This document shows positions 27,810 to 36,317 of a DNA stretch of 64,000 nt, in pieces. This DNA is from Ottowia thiooxydans DSM 14619. Lineage in GTDB: Bacteria; Pseudomonadota; Gammaproteobacteria; Burkholderiales; Burkholderiaceae_C. Where the stretch lies: contig NZ_AUGX01000023.1 of assembly GCF_000422885.1 (NCBI RefSeq), positions 43,707 through 107,706 on the forward strand, given 5' to 3'. The notes below the pieces were generated by a model. It saw only the letters and a list, made by a program, of their open reading frames with translations. It ran no database searches and was not told the origin of the DNA. The position numbers and the translations under genes are program-made. Each line of letters begins with the position of its first letter. Within the stretch, counting starts at the first letter, position 1.

Positions 27810-28063
27810 ACACGAAAACGCAAGAGACTTGGGGCTTCCAAAGCTGAAAATCAGCCCCAGCAGGCATTGTTTTCTTCAGATTTACAGGCCGGTGGGCGAA
27901 CATGACGCAAAAAGCTGGTAAAAAAGCGGGCCGCTGCGACCAATTTTGCCGCCAGCAACTCCCCAGACTGGCCATTTGATCGCGGATGGATCTTCTAGAT
28001 CCGCTGCTGCACCCTCCTTGTTTGCAACCGTTGAACCCCCACGGAGCCTCTCCCTTAACACTC

Positions 28064-29767
28064 ATGCACCCTGATAGCCAAGCCTCGGCCGCGCGCCGGA
28101 CTATGACTTCCCTCCCCGTGAGCCGATCAACGGCACTGGCATGCTGGATCGTGCTGGCACTCATCTGGTTCGTTCCATTGGGCTGGCGGGCGCTGTTCAG
28201 CCCAGACGAAGGACGTTACGCCTCCATTGGCCTTGCCATGTTGCAAAGCGGCGACTGGATCACGCCTCGCCTGAACGGCCTGCTTTACTTTGAAAAACCT
28301 ATTTTTCAGTACTGGGTCACCGCCGCCAGCCTGGGCGTGTTCGGTATCAATGAATTCGCGGCCCGTTTCTGGCCGGCCCTGAGTGGTTTTCTCACCATCG
28401 TCGCGGTCTGGTTTACCGCACGCAGGCTATGGGGATCGCTGAGCGGTGCCTACGCCGCTCTGTTGGCCGCTGGAATGACCTGGATCAGTGCCAACAGCCA
28501 CTTCCTCACGCTGGACATGGGGCTGACATTCTTTCAGGCCCTGAGTCTGTGCGCCTTTTTGATTGCCCAGAACGACGATGCCGACGCGCGCGAGCGCCGC
28601 AACGCCATGTGGGTGTGCTGGGCTGCCATGGCCGGGGCTACTTTGTCCAAGGGGCTAGTGGGCATTGTCATTCCCGGTGCCACGCTGGTGCTATACAGCC
28701 TGTTGCAGCGCCAGTTTGGCTTCTGGCGCCGTATGCACTGGGGCTCAGGGCTGTTTATCTATTTCCTGCTTGCAGCGCCCTGGTTTATTGCTGTTTCGCT
28801 GAAAAACCCCGGGTTTTTCGATTTCTTCTTCATTCGCGAGCATTTCCGGCGCTTTCTGACAGATGAAGCCCGGCGCACCGGTGAAGCTTGGTATTTTGTG
28901 CCGGTACTGTTGCTTGGCGCATTGCCCTGGACGACCATGCTGCCGCAGTGGCTATGGCGCGGCACCCGGCGTGAGGTTTCGGAGACGTTCCAGCCCGCTC
29001 GCCTGCTGGTGATCTGGTCGGTCTTCATCTTCGCGTTCTTCAGCGTCTCACGTTCCAAACTGCCGTCTTACATCTTGCCGATGTTCCCGGCCTTGGCGCT
29101 CCTGGGGGCTTATTGGCTCCCACGTGCAGATCCGCGCCGCCTTCGCTGGCACCTGATAGCGCCCGCCGGGTTCTGGCTGGTGGCCGTAGGGGCCTGGTTC
29201 TCCACTGATATGTTCGTGTCAGAAACGCAACCGCTGGCCGTGGTGCAGCCCTTCATGGATATGTTGGCGGGCTCTGCGGTGGTTTCCCTGCTCGCTTTCG
29301 GCGCGGCTTGGTGGCTGCTGGGGCGTGGACGTAAGCTTTTCGCCGTTGTGCTGGTCTCGCTTGCCAGTGTTCTGGGTGTGTCAACGGTCATGCTGGGTCA
29401 TGACCATTACGCGTTCCAAATGCGCAGCAGCAAGAACGTGGCCGCTATCTTGCAGCCGTATGTGGGCTCCGAAGTACCGGTGTTCGCTGTTCGCTTTTAC
29501 GACCAAAGCCTTCCGTTCTACCTGCGCCGCCCGGTCGTACTGGTGGACTACAGAGATGAGTTCACCTACGGGCAAGACGCCGAACCCGCGCTCTGGATCC
29601 CCACACTGGAAGGTTTTGTAGAGCGCTGGCAGTCCTCCCCCCGCGCCGCCGCTGTGATGCCGCCTGACACCTATGAAGAGATGCAGAAGCGCCAGTTGCC
29701 TATGCGCTTGGTGTATGAAGATCCGCGGCGCAGAGTGGTTGTCAAACCTGAAGAAACCAAACCATGA
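28064..29767 (+). CDS. arnT: ArnT-like aminoarabinose lipid A transferase (GT39/GT83)
   Basis: About 567 residues from the ATG at 28064; starts at 27986 and 28103 are also possible and none has a clear ribosome site. An integral inner-membrane enzyme with about a dozen transmembrane segments. The first periplasmic loop has the catalytic Asp in FSPDEGRYASIG, and the second conserved patch is GLLYFEKPIFQYWVTA. SLKNPGFFDFFFIREHFRRF is typical of ArnT. It moves 4-amino-4-deoxy-L-arabinose from undecaprenyl phosphate to lipid A phosphates. First gene of the arn operon; overlaps the next gene as ATGA. Confidence 0.9.
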   Translation: MHPDSQASAARRTMTSLPVSRSTALACWIVLALIWFVPLGWRALFSPDEGRYASIGLAMLQSGDWITPRLNGLLYFEKPIFQYWVTAASLGVFGINEFAARFWPALSGFLTIVAVWFTARRLWGSLSGAYAALLAAGMTWISANSHFLTLDMGLTFFQALSLCAFLIAQNDDADARERRNAMWVCWAAMAGATLSKGLVGIVIPGATLVLYSLLQRQFGFWRRMHWGSGLFIYFLLAAPWFIAVSLKNPGFFDFFFIREHFRRFLTDEARRTGEAWYFVPVLLLGALPWTTMLPQWLWRGTRREVSETFQPARLLVIWSVFIFAFFSVSRSKLPSYILPMFPALALLGAYWLPRADPRRLRWHLIAPAGFWLVAVGAWFSTDMFVSETQPLAVVQPFMDMLAGSAVVSLLAFGAAWWLLGRGRKLFAVVLVSLASVLGVSTVMLGHDHYAFQMRSSKNVAAILQPYVGSEVPVFAVRFYDQSLPFYLRRPVVLVDYRDEFTYGQDAEPALWIPTLEGFVERWQSSPRAAAVMPPDTYEEMQKRQLPMRLVYEDPRRRVVVKPEETKP

Positions 29768-30138
29768 AGCTGACCGAATTCGCGCTGATTCTTGTGGGTG
29801 TGCTGCTCAATGCGGCGGCGCAGTTGCTGCTGAAAGCCGGCGTGCGGCAGATCGGCGAATTCAACTTCACGCCAGCCAATGTGTTGCCGGTTGGTTGGCA
29901 ACTGGCCTCCAACCTGCCCATCATCGGCGGGCTTAGCTGCTACGTCATCAGCGTGGTGGTGTGGATACTGGCACTTTCTCGCGTGGAGGTGAGCGTGGCC
30001 TACCCCATGCTCTCAATTGGCTACGTGGTGAACGCTGCCCTGGCGTGGTGGCTTTTTGGTGAGGCCGTGGGGCCACAGCGCTTGCTGGGTATTGCAGTCA
30101 TCATCATTGGCGTCATATTGGTAGCACGCAGCGCCTGA
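29764..30138 (+). CDS. arnE: ArnE-like small membrane flippase subunit
   Basis: 124 residues, four predicted transmembrane segments of the EmrE/EamA small-transporter type (LLNAAAQLLLKAG, YVISVVVWILALSRVEVSVA, YPMLSIGYVVNAALAWWLFGE, LLGIAVIIIGVILVA). ArnE and ArnF are proposed to flip undecaprenyl-phosphate-aminoarabinose across the inner membrane. Only one such gene is present here, so it may act as a homo-oligomer or have a partner elsewhere. Confidence 0.85.
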   Translation: MKLTEFALILVGVLLNAAAQLLLKAGVRQIGEFNFTPANVLPVGWQLASNLPIIGGLSCYVISVVVWILALSRVEVSVAYPMLSIGYVVNAALAWWLFGEAVGPQRLLGIAVIIIGVILVARSA

Positions 30139-30151
30139 TCAGAAATACATC

Positions 30152-31261
30152 ATGGACTTTCTTCCCTTTACCCGGCCCTCCATCGACGAGGCCACCATCG
30201 CAGAGGTTGCAGAGGTACTGCGTTCTGGCTGGATCACCACCGGTCCACGCGCACGTGCGTTCGAAGCCGCGCTTTCTGAACACGTGGGTGGACGCCCGGT
30301 GCGCACCATGAGTTCGGCCACTGCCGCGCTTGAAATTGCGCTGCGTGTGGCTGGTATTGGCCCCGGAGACGAAGTCATCACCACCAGCCTGACCTGGGTG
30401 GCCACGGCCAATGTGGTGCTCACCGTAGGCGCTACGCCGGTGTTCGTGGATGTACGCGCGGATACCCGCAACATTGATGTGGATCTCATCGAAGCGGCCA
30501 TTACGCCGCGCACCCGAGCCATCATTCCGGTCGATTTGGCGGGCCTGCCGGTTGACCGTGAACGCCTCTACGCCATCGCACGCCGTCACAACCTGCGCGT
30601 GATCGAAGACGCGGCCCAATCCATGGGCGCCAACTGGGCGGGGCAACGAATCGGCACCACGGGCGACTTGGTCGTGTTCAGCTTTCACGCCAACAAGAAT
30701 ATGACCAGCGGCGAGGGCGGCTGCCTGGTGCTGAACGACGAGGCAGAAGCCAAGCTGTGCGAAAAGCTGCGCCTGCAGGGCGTGACACGCCACGCTGACG
30801 GCGGCATGGATGTCGATGTGCTGGGCGGCAAGAGCAACATGACCGATATTGCCGCTGCTATTGGCCTTGGCCAAATGCGGCGTTTGGACGAGTTCAACGC
30901 ACGCCGCCGAGAACTGGCTAAGCGTTACTTCGAGTATTTCGACAAAAGCCTGGGCTTCGATCTGCCGCTGCCTGATTTCGAGCAAAGCAACTGGCATATG
31001 TTCCAGCCTTTGCTGCCGAAAGATGCTGTCATGACACGGGGCGCCTTCATTGACGCCATGCGCGCTGAAGGGTTTGGTGTGGGCGTGCATTACCCCGCCA
31101 TGCACTTGTTTACCTTCTTCCGTGCCATGGGCTTCGCCGAAGGCGATTTCCCCGTCGCCGAGGATGTAGGCCGCCGCACCGTCACACTTCCACTGTTTCC
31201 CGCCATGCGCGATGAGGATGTTCAACGCGTCTGCAACGTAGTTTCAAAAATCTGGAAGTAA
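30152..31261 (+). CDS. arnB: UDP-4-amino-4-deoxy-L-arabinose aminotransferase ArnB
   Basis: 369 residues, PLP enzyme of the DegT/DnrJ/EryC1 family. The PLP Lys is in VVFSFHANKNMTSGEGGCLV (about residue 186), and the cofactor Asp is in VIEDAAQSMGA. MSSATAALEIALRVAGIGPGDE is the phosphate-binding region. Length is close to E. coli ArnB (379). It transaminates UDP-4-keto-pentose with glutamate. It lies 13 bp after the flippase gene. Confidence 0.93.
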   Translation: MDFLPFTRPSIDEATIAEVAEVLRSGWITTGPRARAFEAALSEHVGGRPVRTMSSATAALEIALRVAGIGPGDEVITTSLTWVATANVVLTVGATPVFVDVRADTRNIDVDLIEAAITPRTRAIIPVDLAGLPVDRERLYAIARRHNLRVIEDAAQSMGANWAGQRIGTTGDLVVFSFHANKNMTSGEGGCLVLNDEAEAKLCEKLRLQGVTRHADGGMDVDVLGGKSNMTDIAAAIGLGQMRRLDEFNARRRELAKRYFEYFDKSLGFDLPLPDFEQSNWHMFQPLLPKDAVMTRGAFIDAMRAEGFGVGVHYPAMHLFTFFRAMGFAEGDFPVAEDVGRRTVTLPLFPAMRDEDVQRVCNVVSKIWK

Positions 31262-31348
31262 GACTGGCGATCCCCTTTTTCTCCTGCGAAAGAGGGCAAT
31301 GATGATGGGGCCTGCCTGCCGCCCGTCACGCAGTTCACAATAAGCCTC

Positions 31349-32326
31349 ATGGAAACGACTGTATCCACCTCCTCCGCGGCCCCCTCGGTCTCGGTCATCA
31401 TCCCCGTTTACAACGAGCAGGATGTACTTCCCGCTCTGTTCGCAAGGCTATACCCTTCGCTGGACGCCTTGGGTGTGAGCTACGAGATTCTGTTCGTCAA
31501 TGACGGCAGCCGTGACCGCTCAGCTCAGATGCTCTCGGAGCAGTTCCAAGCTCGTCCGGACGTCACCCGTGTGATCTTGTTCAACGGCAATTTCGGCCAA
31601 CACAGGGCCATTTTGGCTGGCTTTGCTTATTGCCGTGGTGAGCGAGTGGTCACTCTGGATGCGGATCTGCAAAACCCGCCTGAGGAAATCGGCGCTTTAC
31701 TTGCCCAAATGGACGCCGGGCACGACTACGTAGGCACGATCCGCAGGCAGCGAAGCGATTCCTGGTGGCGCCACGCGGCCAGCCGCGCCATGAACCGGCT
31801 GCGCGAGCGCATTACCCGTATCAAGATGACCGATCAGGGCTGCATGCTGCGGGCCTACAGCCGGCGCGTCATTGATCTCATCAATCAGTGCAGCGAGATG
31901 AACACCTACGTGCCGGCACTGGCCTATCAGTTCTCCCAGAACCCCACCGAAATCATCGTTGGCCATGAAGAGCGTGCTGCAGGGGAATCCAAATATTCGC
32001 TCTACAGCCTGATTAGGCTGAATTTCGACATCGTCACCGGTTTTTCTCTGGTCCCTTTGCAGCTGTTCTCGCTCGGCGGCATGATCGTTTCCGTGCTCTC
32101 TGGCTTGCTGGTTCTCTATATGGGGTTGCGCCGGTTGTTCCTTGGCCCGGAAGAGGGCGGTTTGTTTACGCTTTTTGCCATCGCCTTTCTGCTGATCGGC
32201 CTGGCTCTGTTCGGCATCGGGCTCCTGGGTGAGTACATAGGACGCATCTACCAGGAAGTGCGCCAACGGCCACGCTACCTCGTATCTGCGGTGTTAGAAC
32301 AATCCAATAAGGATGCCGCGCCGTGA
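31349..32326 (+). CDS. arnC: Undecaprenyl-phosphate 4-deoxy-4-formamido-L-arabinose transferase ArnC
   Basis: 325 residues, GT2 fold plus two C-terminal membrane helices (about 238-260 and 270-295). Catalytic-domain motifs are VSVIIPVYNEQDVLPALFAR, EILFVNDGSRDRSAQML and VVTLDADLQNPPEEI (DxD). TDQGCMLRAYSRRVIDLI is characteristic of ArnC. It attaches formylated aminoarabinose to undecaprenyl phosphate on the cytosolic face. Its TGA overlaps the GTG start of the formyltransferase gene. Confidence 0.93.
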   Translation: METTVSTSSAAPSVSVIIPVYNEQDVLPALFARLYPSLDALGVSYEILFVNDGSRDRSAQMLSEQFQARPDVTRVILFNGNFGQHRAILAGFAYCRGERVVTLDADLQNPPEEIGALLAQMDAGHDYVGTIRRQRSDSWWRHAASRAMNRLRERITRIKMTDQGCMLRAYSRRVIDLINQCSEMNTYVPALAYQFSQNPTEIIVGHEERAAGESKYSLYSLIRLNFDIVTGFSLVPLQLFSLGGMIVSVLSGLLVLYMGLRRLFLGPEEGGLFTLFAIAFLLIGLALFGIGLLGEYIGRIYQEVRQRPRYLVSAVLEQSNKDAAP

Positions 32327-33249
32327 GCCGCGCAGTCGTTTTCGCCTATCACAATGTAGGCGTGCGCTGCTTGCTGGCGCTCTTGGCGCGCGGGGTGGAG
32401 GTGCCGCTGGTGGTCACACACACAGACAATCCGAACGAAGATATCTGGTTCGCCAGCGTGGCCAAAACCGCCGCTTTGCACGGCCTGAGGGTGATCACGC
32501 CGGAAGATGCCAATACCGCTGAAGTTCTGGCGGAAGTCCAGGCAGCACGAGCCGACTTTTTGTTCTCTTTCTACTATCGCCAAATGATGGGCGCACCCCT
32601 GCTGCAATCGGTGCCGCGAGGGGCTTACAACATGCACGGATCCCTGCTGCCCCTCTACCGGGGACGCGTGCCAGTGAATTGGGCCATCATCCGCGGAGAA
32701 ACGGAAACGGGCGCTACCCTGCACACGATGGAGATCAAGCCTGATGCTGGCGCCATCGTGGATCAGATGGCGGTGCCCATCCTGCCTGACGACACCGCGC
32801 AGCAGGTATTTGAGAAAGTCACCGTCGCCGCGGAAACGGTGCTCTGGCGTAGCCTTCCAGCCTTGCTGGATGGCAGTGCAAGGCCACAGCCTCAGGATCT
32901 TTCCAAAGGCAGCTATTTCGGCGGGAGAAAGCCAGAAGACGGCCGGATTAACCCTGCGTGGAGCGCTCAGATCGTGCATGATTTCGTGCGCGCGCTCACG
33001 CACCCTTATCCCGGCGCTTTCGCTGATCTGCCGCAGGGGCGCCTGCGGCTGTGGCAGACCTGGCGAGTGGCGGGCGTCGATAATAAGCCTGCGCTTGCCG
33101 AACTGCGATTGCACGGCGATCAGATGGTTCTAGCTTGCCCCGACGGTGCCAGTTTGCACGTTCTGGCCGCCACCTTGGCCGATGCGCCATTGACCCCCGA
33201 TAATTTCAGGGTTCGATTAGGTGCCGATACGGTCACTCTTGGCGCCTGA
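32323..33249 (+). CDS. arnA: UDP-aminoarabinose formyltransferase (ArnA N-terminal domain as a separate protein)
   Basis: 308 residues, GTG start overlapping arnC. Formyltransferase fold with the catalytic triad Asn/His in YNMHGSLLPLYRGRVPVN and Asp in MEIKPDAGAIVDQM. The C-terminal OB-like subdomain runs from about 205. In E. coli this is the N-terminal half of bifunctional ArnA; here it is a free-standing polypeptide followed 27 bp later by the decarboxylase half. It formylates UDP-aminoarabinose using 10-formyltetrahydrofolate. Confidence 0.92.
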   Translation: MSRAVVFAYHNVGVRCLLALLARGVEVPLVVTHTDNPNEDIWFASVAKTAALHGLRVITPEDANTAEVLAEVQAARADFLFSFYYRQMMGAPLLQSVPRGAYNMHGSLLPLYRGRVPVNWAIIRGETETGATLHTMEIKPDAGAIVDQMAVPILPDDTAQQVFEKVTVAAETVLWRSLPALLDGSARPQPQDLSKGSYFGGRKPEDGRINPAWSAQIVHDFVRALTHPYPGAFADLPQGRLRLWQTWRVAGVDNKPALAELRLHGDQMVLACPDGASLHVLAATLADAPLTPDNFRVRLGADTVTLGA

Positions 33250-33276
33250 CGTCTCATTTACCAGCGAACGAAATTA

Positions 33277-34320
33277 ATGAAAAAAGTCCTCATCCTTGGT
33301 GTTAACGGCTTCATCGGCCATCACCTCACCCGCCGCATCATCGACACCACCGATTGGGAGGTGTTCGGCATGGACATGAACACCGACCGCGTGCGCGAGT
33401 GGGAGAATCACCCTCGCTTTCATTTCTTCGAAGGTGACATCACCATCAACAAGGAATGGATCGAATACCACGTGAAGAAGTGCGATGTGGTGTTGCCCCT
33501 GGTGGCTATTGCCACGCCGGCTACCTACGTGAGCCACCCTTTGCGTGTGTTCGAACTCGATTTCGAAGCCAACCTGCCCATCGTGCGTCATTGCGTGCGC
33601 TACGGCAAACGCCTGGTGTTTCCTTCTACCTCCGAGGTCTATGGCATGTGCCATGACAGCGAGTTTGACCCCGAGCAGTCTGAGCTGGTCTATGGCCCCA
33701 TCAACAAACCGCGCTGGATCTACGCCTGCGCCAAGCAATTGATGGATCGCGTGATCCATGGCTACGGTCAGCAGGAAGGGCTTGATTACACGCTGTTCCG
33801 CCCCTTCAACTGGATCGGCGGCGGGCTGGACAGCATCGACACGCCCAAGGAAGGCTCCAGCCGCGTCATCACCCAGTTCCTGGGGCACATTGTGCGCGGC
33901 GAGCCCATCCGTCTGGTCGATGGTGGGGAGCAAAAGCGTGCGTTCACCTACGTGGATGATGGCATCGCAGCGCTGATGAAGATCATTGAAAACCCCGGTG
34001 GCAAGGCCAGCGGGCAGATCTACAACATTGGCAACCCGGCCAATAACTATTCGATTCGCGAACTGGCGAACATGATGCTGGAACTCGCGGCGAAATACCC
34101 CGAATACCGTGAAAACGCCAGCCGCGTGGAGTTGATTGATACCACCTCCTCCAGCTACTACGGCAAGGGCTACCAAGACGTGCAGAACCGCGTGCCCAAA
34201 ATTGAGAACACCCGCGGTGACCTGGCTTGGGCGCCTGAAGTGGCCATGCCAGACGCCTTGCGAGGTATCTTCGATTACTACCGCGACCACGTGGTCGCCT
34301 CGCGCGATCTCGCTGCCTGA
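33277..34320 (+). CDS. arnA: UDP-glucuronate oxidative decarboxylase (ArnA C-terminal domain as a separate protein)
   Basis: 347 residues, extended short-chain dehydrogenase. NAD-binding motif ILGVNGFIGHHLTRRI at the N-terminus, catalytic S/T region PSTSEVYGMC, YxxxK in YACAKQLMD and the substrate loop RPFNWIGGGLDSID. It is equivalent to residues about 315-660 of E. coli ArnA and produces UDP-4-keto-pentose from UDP-glucuronate. The split of ArnA into two genes is real: stop, spacer and new start are clear. Ends TGATG with arnD. Confidence 0.94.
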   Translation: MKKVLILGVNGFIGHHLTRRIIDTTDWEVFGMDMNTDRVREWENHPRFHFFEGDITINKEWIEYHVKKCDVVLPLVAIATPATYVSHPLRVFELDFEANLPIVRHCVRYGKRLVFPSTSEVYGMCHDSEFDPEQSELVYGPINKPRWIYACAKQLMDRVIHGYGQQEGLDYTLFRPFNWIGGGLDSIDTPKEGSSRVITQFLGHIVRGEPIRLVDGGEQKRAFTYVDDGIAALMKIIENPGGKASGQIYNIGNPANNYSIRELANMMLELAAKYPEYRENASRVELIDTTSSSYYGKGYQDVQNRVPKIENTRGDLAWAPEVAMPDALRGIFDYYRDHVVASRDLAA

Positions 34321-35261
34321 TGCAACCTGTCGGTACCCAGTCTCCACCGCTGCTGTCGCTGAAGATCGACGTCGACACTTGGCGCGGTACTAAAGAGGGC
34401 GTGCCCGCGCTGGTGGAGGCGCTGAACCGGCACCAAGCTGGCGCGACGTTTCTCTTCAGCCTGGGGCCGGATCACACCGGTCGCGCTATTCGGCGTGTCT
34501 TTAGGCCTGGGTTTTTGAGCAAGGTATCGCGTACTTCCGTGGTTGAGCACTACGGCATTCGTACCTTGCTGTACGGTACGCTGCTGCCCGGCCCCGATAT
34601 CGGCCGTCGTGAGGCTGCGCTGATGCGGCAAGTGCGTGATGCCGGCTTCGAGGTGGGCATCCACACCTGGGACCACATTCGTTGGCAGGACAATGTTGCA
34701 GGCAAAGATGCCGCTTGGACTGAGCGCGAAATGCGGCTGGCCGCGAAGCGCTTCACAGAGATATTCGGCAAGCCGCCGAGCACCCACGGCGCCGCAGGCT
34801 GGCAGATGAATGACGCCGCCTACGCGCTGGAGAAAACGCTCGGTTTTGATTACGCCAGCGATGGGCGCGGCACACACCCTTTTCAGCCGGTGGATGCTGG
34901 CGGCGCGCCCGTAGGCGTACCGCAATTGCCTACCACCTTGCCCACGCTGGACGAGCTCATCGGTGCCGACGGCCTCACTCCTGACAACGTGCATGAGCAT
35001 CTGCTGGCGCTGACGGCGAAGCCTCAAGCACAGGGCCATGTCTACACGTTGCACGCGGAGCTGGAAGGAATGAAGCTTCTGCCTACTTTCGAGCGCTTGC
35101 TTTCCGGCTGGCGCGAGCAGGGCTATAAACTGGTTTCTACCGGCGATCTATTTGAATCGCTCAATGTGACTGCCTTGCCGCGGCACCGGGTGGTCATGGG
35201 TGAAATTGCCGGACGCAGCGGCTCATTAGCCTTGCAAGGGGCTGCGGTCTCTGGGTTATAG
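34320..35261 (+). CDS. arnD: 4-deoxy-4-formamido-L-arabinose-phosphoundecaprenol deformylase ArnD
   Basis: 313 residues, NodB-type polysaccharide deacetylase fold. The metal-binding Asp pair is in LKIDVDTWRGTKEGVP, and the His site is in EVGIHTWDHIRWQ. Later family blocks are GAAGWQMNDAAY, VPQLPTTLPTLDELIG and YTLHAELEGM. It removes the formyl group so that free aminoarabinose-phospholipid can be flipped and used by ArnT. One-base overlap with the upstream gene. Last of the canonical arn genes. Confidence 0.93.
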   Translation: MQPVGTQSPPLLSLKIDVDTWRGTKEGVPALVEALNRHQAGATFLFSLGPDHTGRAIRRVFRPGFLSKVSRTSVVEHYGIRTLLYGTLLPGPDIGRREAALMRQVRDAGFEVGIHTWDHIRWQDNVAGKDAAWTEREMRLAAKRFTEIFGKPPSTHGAAGWQMNDAAYALEKTLGFDYASDGRGTHPFQPVDAGGAPVGVPQLPTTLPTLDELIGADGLTPDNVHEHLLALTAKPQAQGHVYTLHAELEGMKLLPTFERLLSGWREQGYKLVSTGDLFESLNVTALPRHRVVMGEIAGRSGSLALQGAAVSGL

Positions 35262-35336
35262 AGCGTCCTCACGTTCATGGTACGTCAGCACATTCAGGGC
35301 TTCCAGGAAGCGCACTGAAAAACAAGGAGCTTTGCA

Positions 35337-36317
35337 GTGTCCGCTCCCCTTGTCTCGATTGTTATCGCTTCGTATCAGCACGTCGCGTATGTGCGCCAGG
35401 CTTTGGAATCTGTTCTTGAGCAAACTGTCCGGGATATTGAAGTCATTGTGGTGGACGACGGGTCCACGGATGGAACACCTGAGCTTGTTGAAAGCATTCG
35501 AGATCACCGCTTGCGCCTGGTTCGACTTCAGGAAAATCGGCGGGAACATGCTCGCAACATTGGCCTGAGCCTGGCTTCCGGCCGGTACGTCGCGTTCCAA
35601 AACTCAGACGATGAATGGGCGCCGGAGAAACTGGCTGCGCAGCTGGAATTGCTTGAGGCCCGGGAAGATGTGGCCATTTGCTTCACCGAGGTGGATTTGA
35701 TCGACCCGGCCGGCCAACCCGCGCAGGACACCTGGGCCAACGGCCTTTTTGCCACTGGTGAAACTCCCCAGAGTGCCGACCAATGGCTGCACCGTCTGTT
35801 TTTCTCAAATCAGTTCTGCATTATTTCGGCGATGGCCAGGCGGCATCTAGTGGAGCAAGCAGGGCGGTTCCGCCCCTCACTTGTCCAGCTGTCCGATCTC
35901 GATCTTTGGATTCGACTGGCGAGCTTGGGTGAAATGGTGATCTTGCCTCAGCGGCTTACCCGGATGAGGGTCGATGGTTCTCGCAACTTGAGCGCGCCCA
36001 GCCCTGCAGGGACTACACGCGCATGTTTCGAGATGGCTGACGTGCTGGAATACTACGTACGGTCGCCTCTTATTGAGCGAGCACATAAAATTTTTCCAGA
36101 GCTTTCAGAGGCCGCTGGCTATTCCCTCCCAGTCAGGAAAGCGCTGCTCGCCCGAACGGCCGGGCTGCACAGCGCGATGTCGCACCATCTATTCGCTGAC
36201 CGGGTGTTGGCAAGAATGATCGACCATCCCCAGGAGCGGCAGGAGTTGGTGAATGCCCTGGGTTCCCAAGCTATCCATTTCTTCCTGAAGAATCGTTCCA
36301 GGATTGGAGCCTCATGA
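35337..36317 (+). CDS. Family 2 glycosyltransferase
   Basis: 326 residues; GTG start at 35337 with AAGGAG 7 bp upstream. GT2 motifs are VSIVIASYQHVAYVRQALES, IEVIVVDDGSTDGTPELV and an acidic FQNSDDEWAPEKL site in the DxD position. No transmembrane segment is evident, so it is a soluble, inverting GT-A enzyme with unknown donor and acceptor. It is coupled by ATGA to the NDP-hexose 2,3-dehydratase homologue and lies 75 bp after arnD, suggesting envelope glycan synthesis. Confidence 0.85.
   Translation: MSAPLVSIVIASYQHVAYVRQALESVLEQTVRDIEVIVVDDGSTDGTPELVESIRDHRLRLVRLQENRREHARNIGLSLASGRYVAFQNSDDEWAPEKLAAQLELLEAREDVAICFTEVDLIDPAGQPAQDTWANGLFATGETPQSADQWLHRLFFSNQFCIISAMARRHLVEQAGRFRPSLVQLSDLDLWIRLASLGEMVILPQRLTRMRVDGSRNLSAPSPAGTTRACFEMADVLEYYVRSPLIERAHKIFPELSEAAGYSLPVRKALLARTAGLHSAMSHHLFADRVLARMIDHPQERQELVNALGSQAIHFFLKNRSRIGAS

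Noticed and set aside
27841..28063. Search for a terminator between pgi and arnT
   Set aside because: Only weak self-complementarity was seen and no stem with a T-run, so none is reported.
30113..31225. 370-codon open frame antisense to arnB
   Set aside because: arnB is intact and coupled to its neighbours; the antisense frame has no recognisable motif.
33274..34347. 357-codon open frame antisense to the UDP-glucuronate decarboxylase
   Set aside because: Shadow frame of almost identical extent; no start context and no motif.
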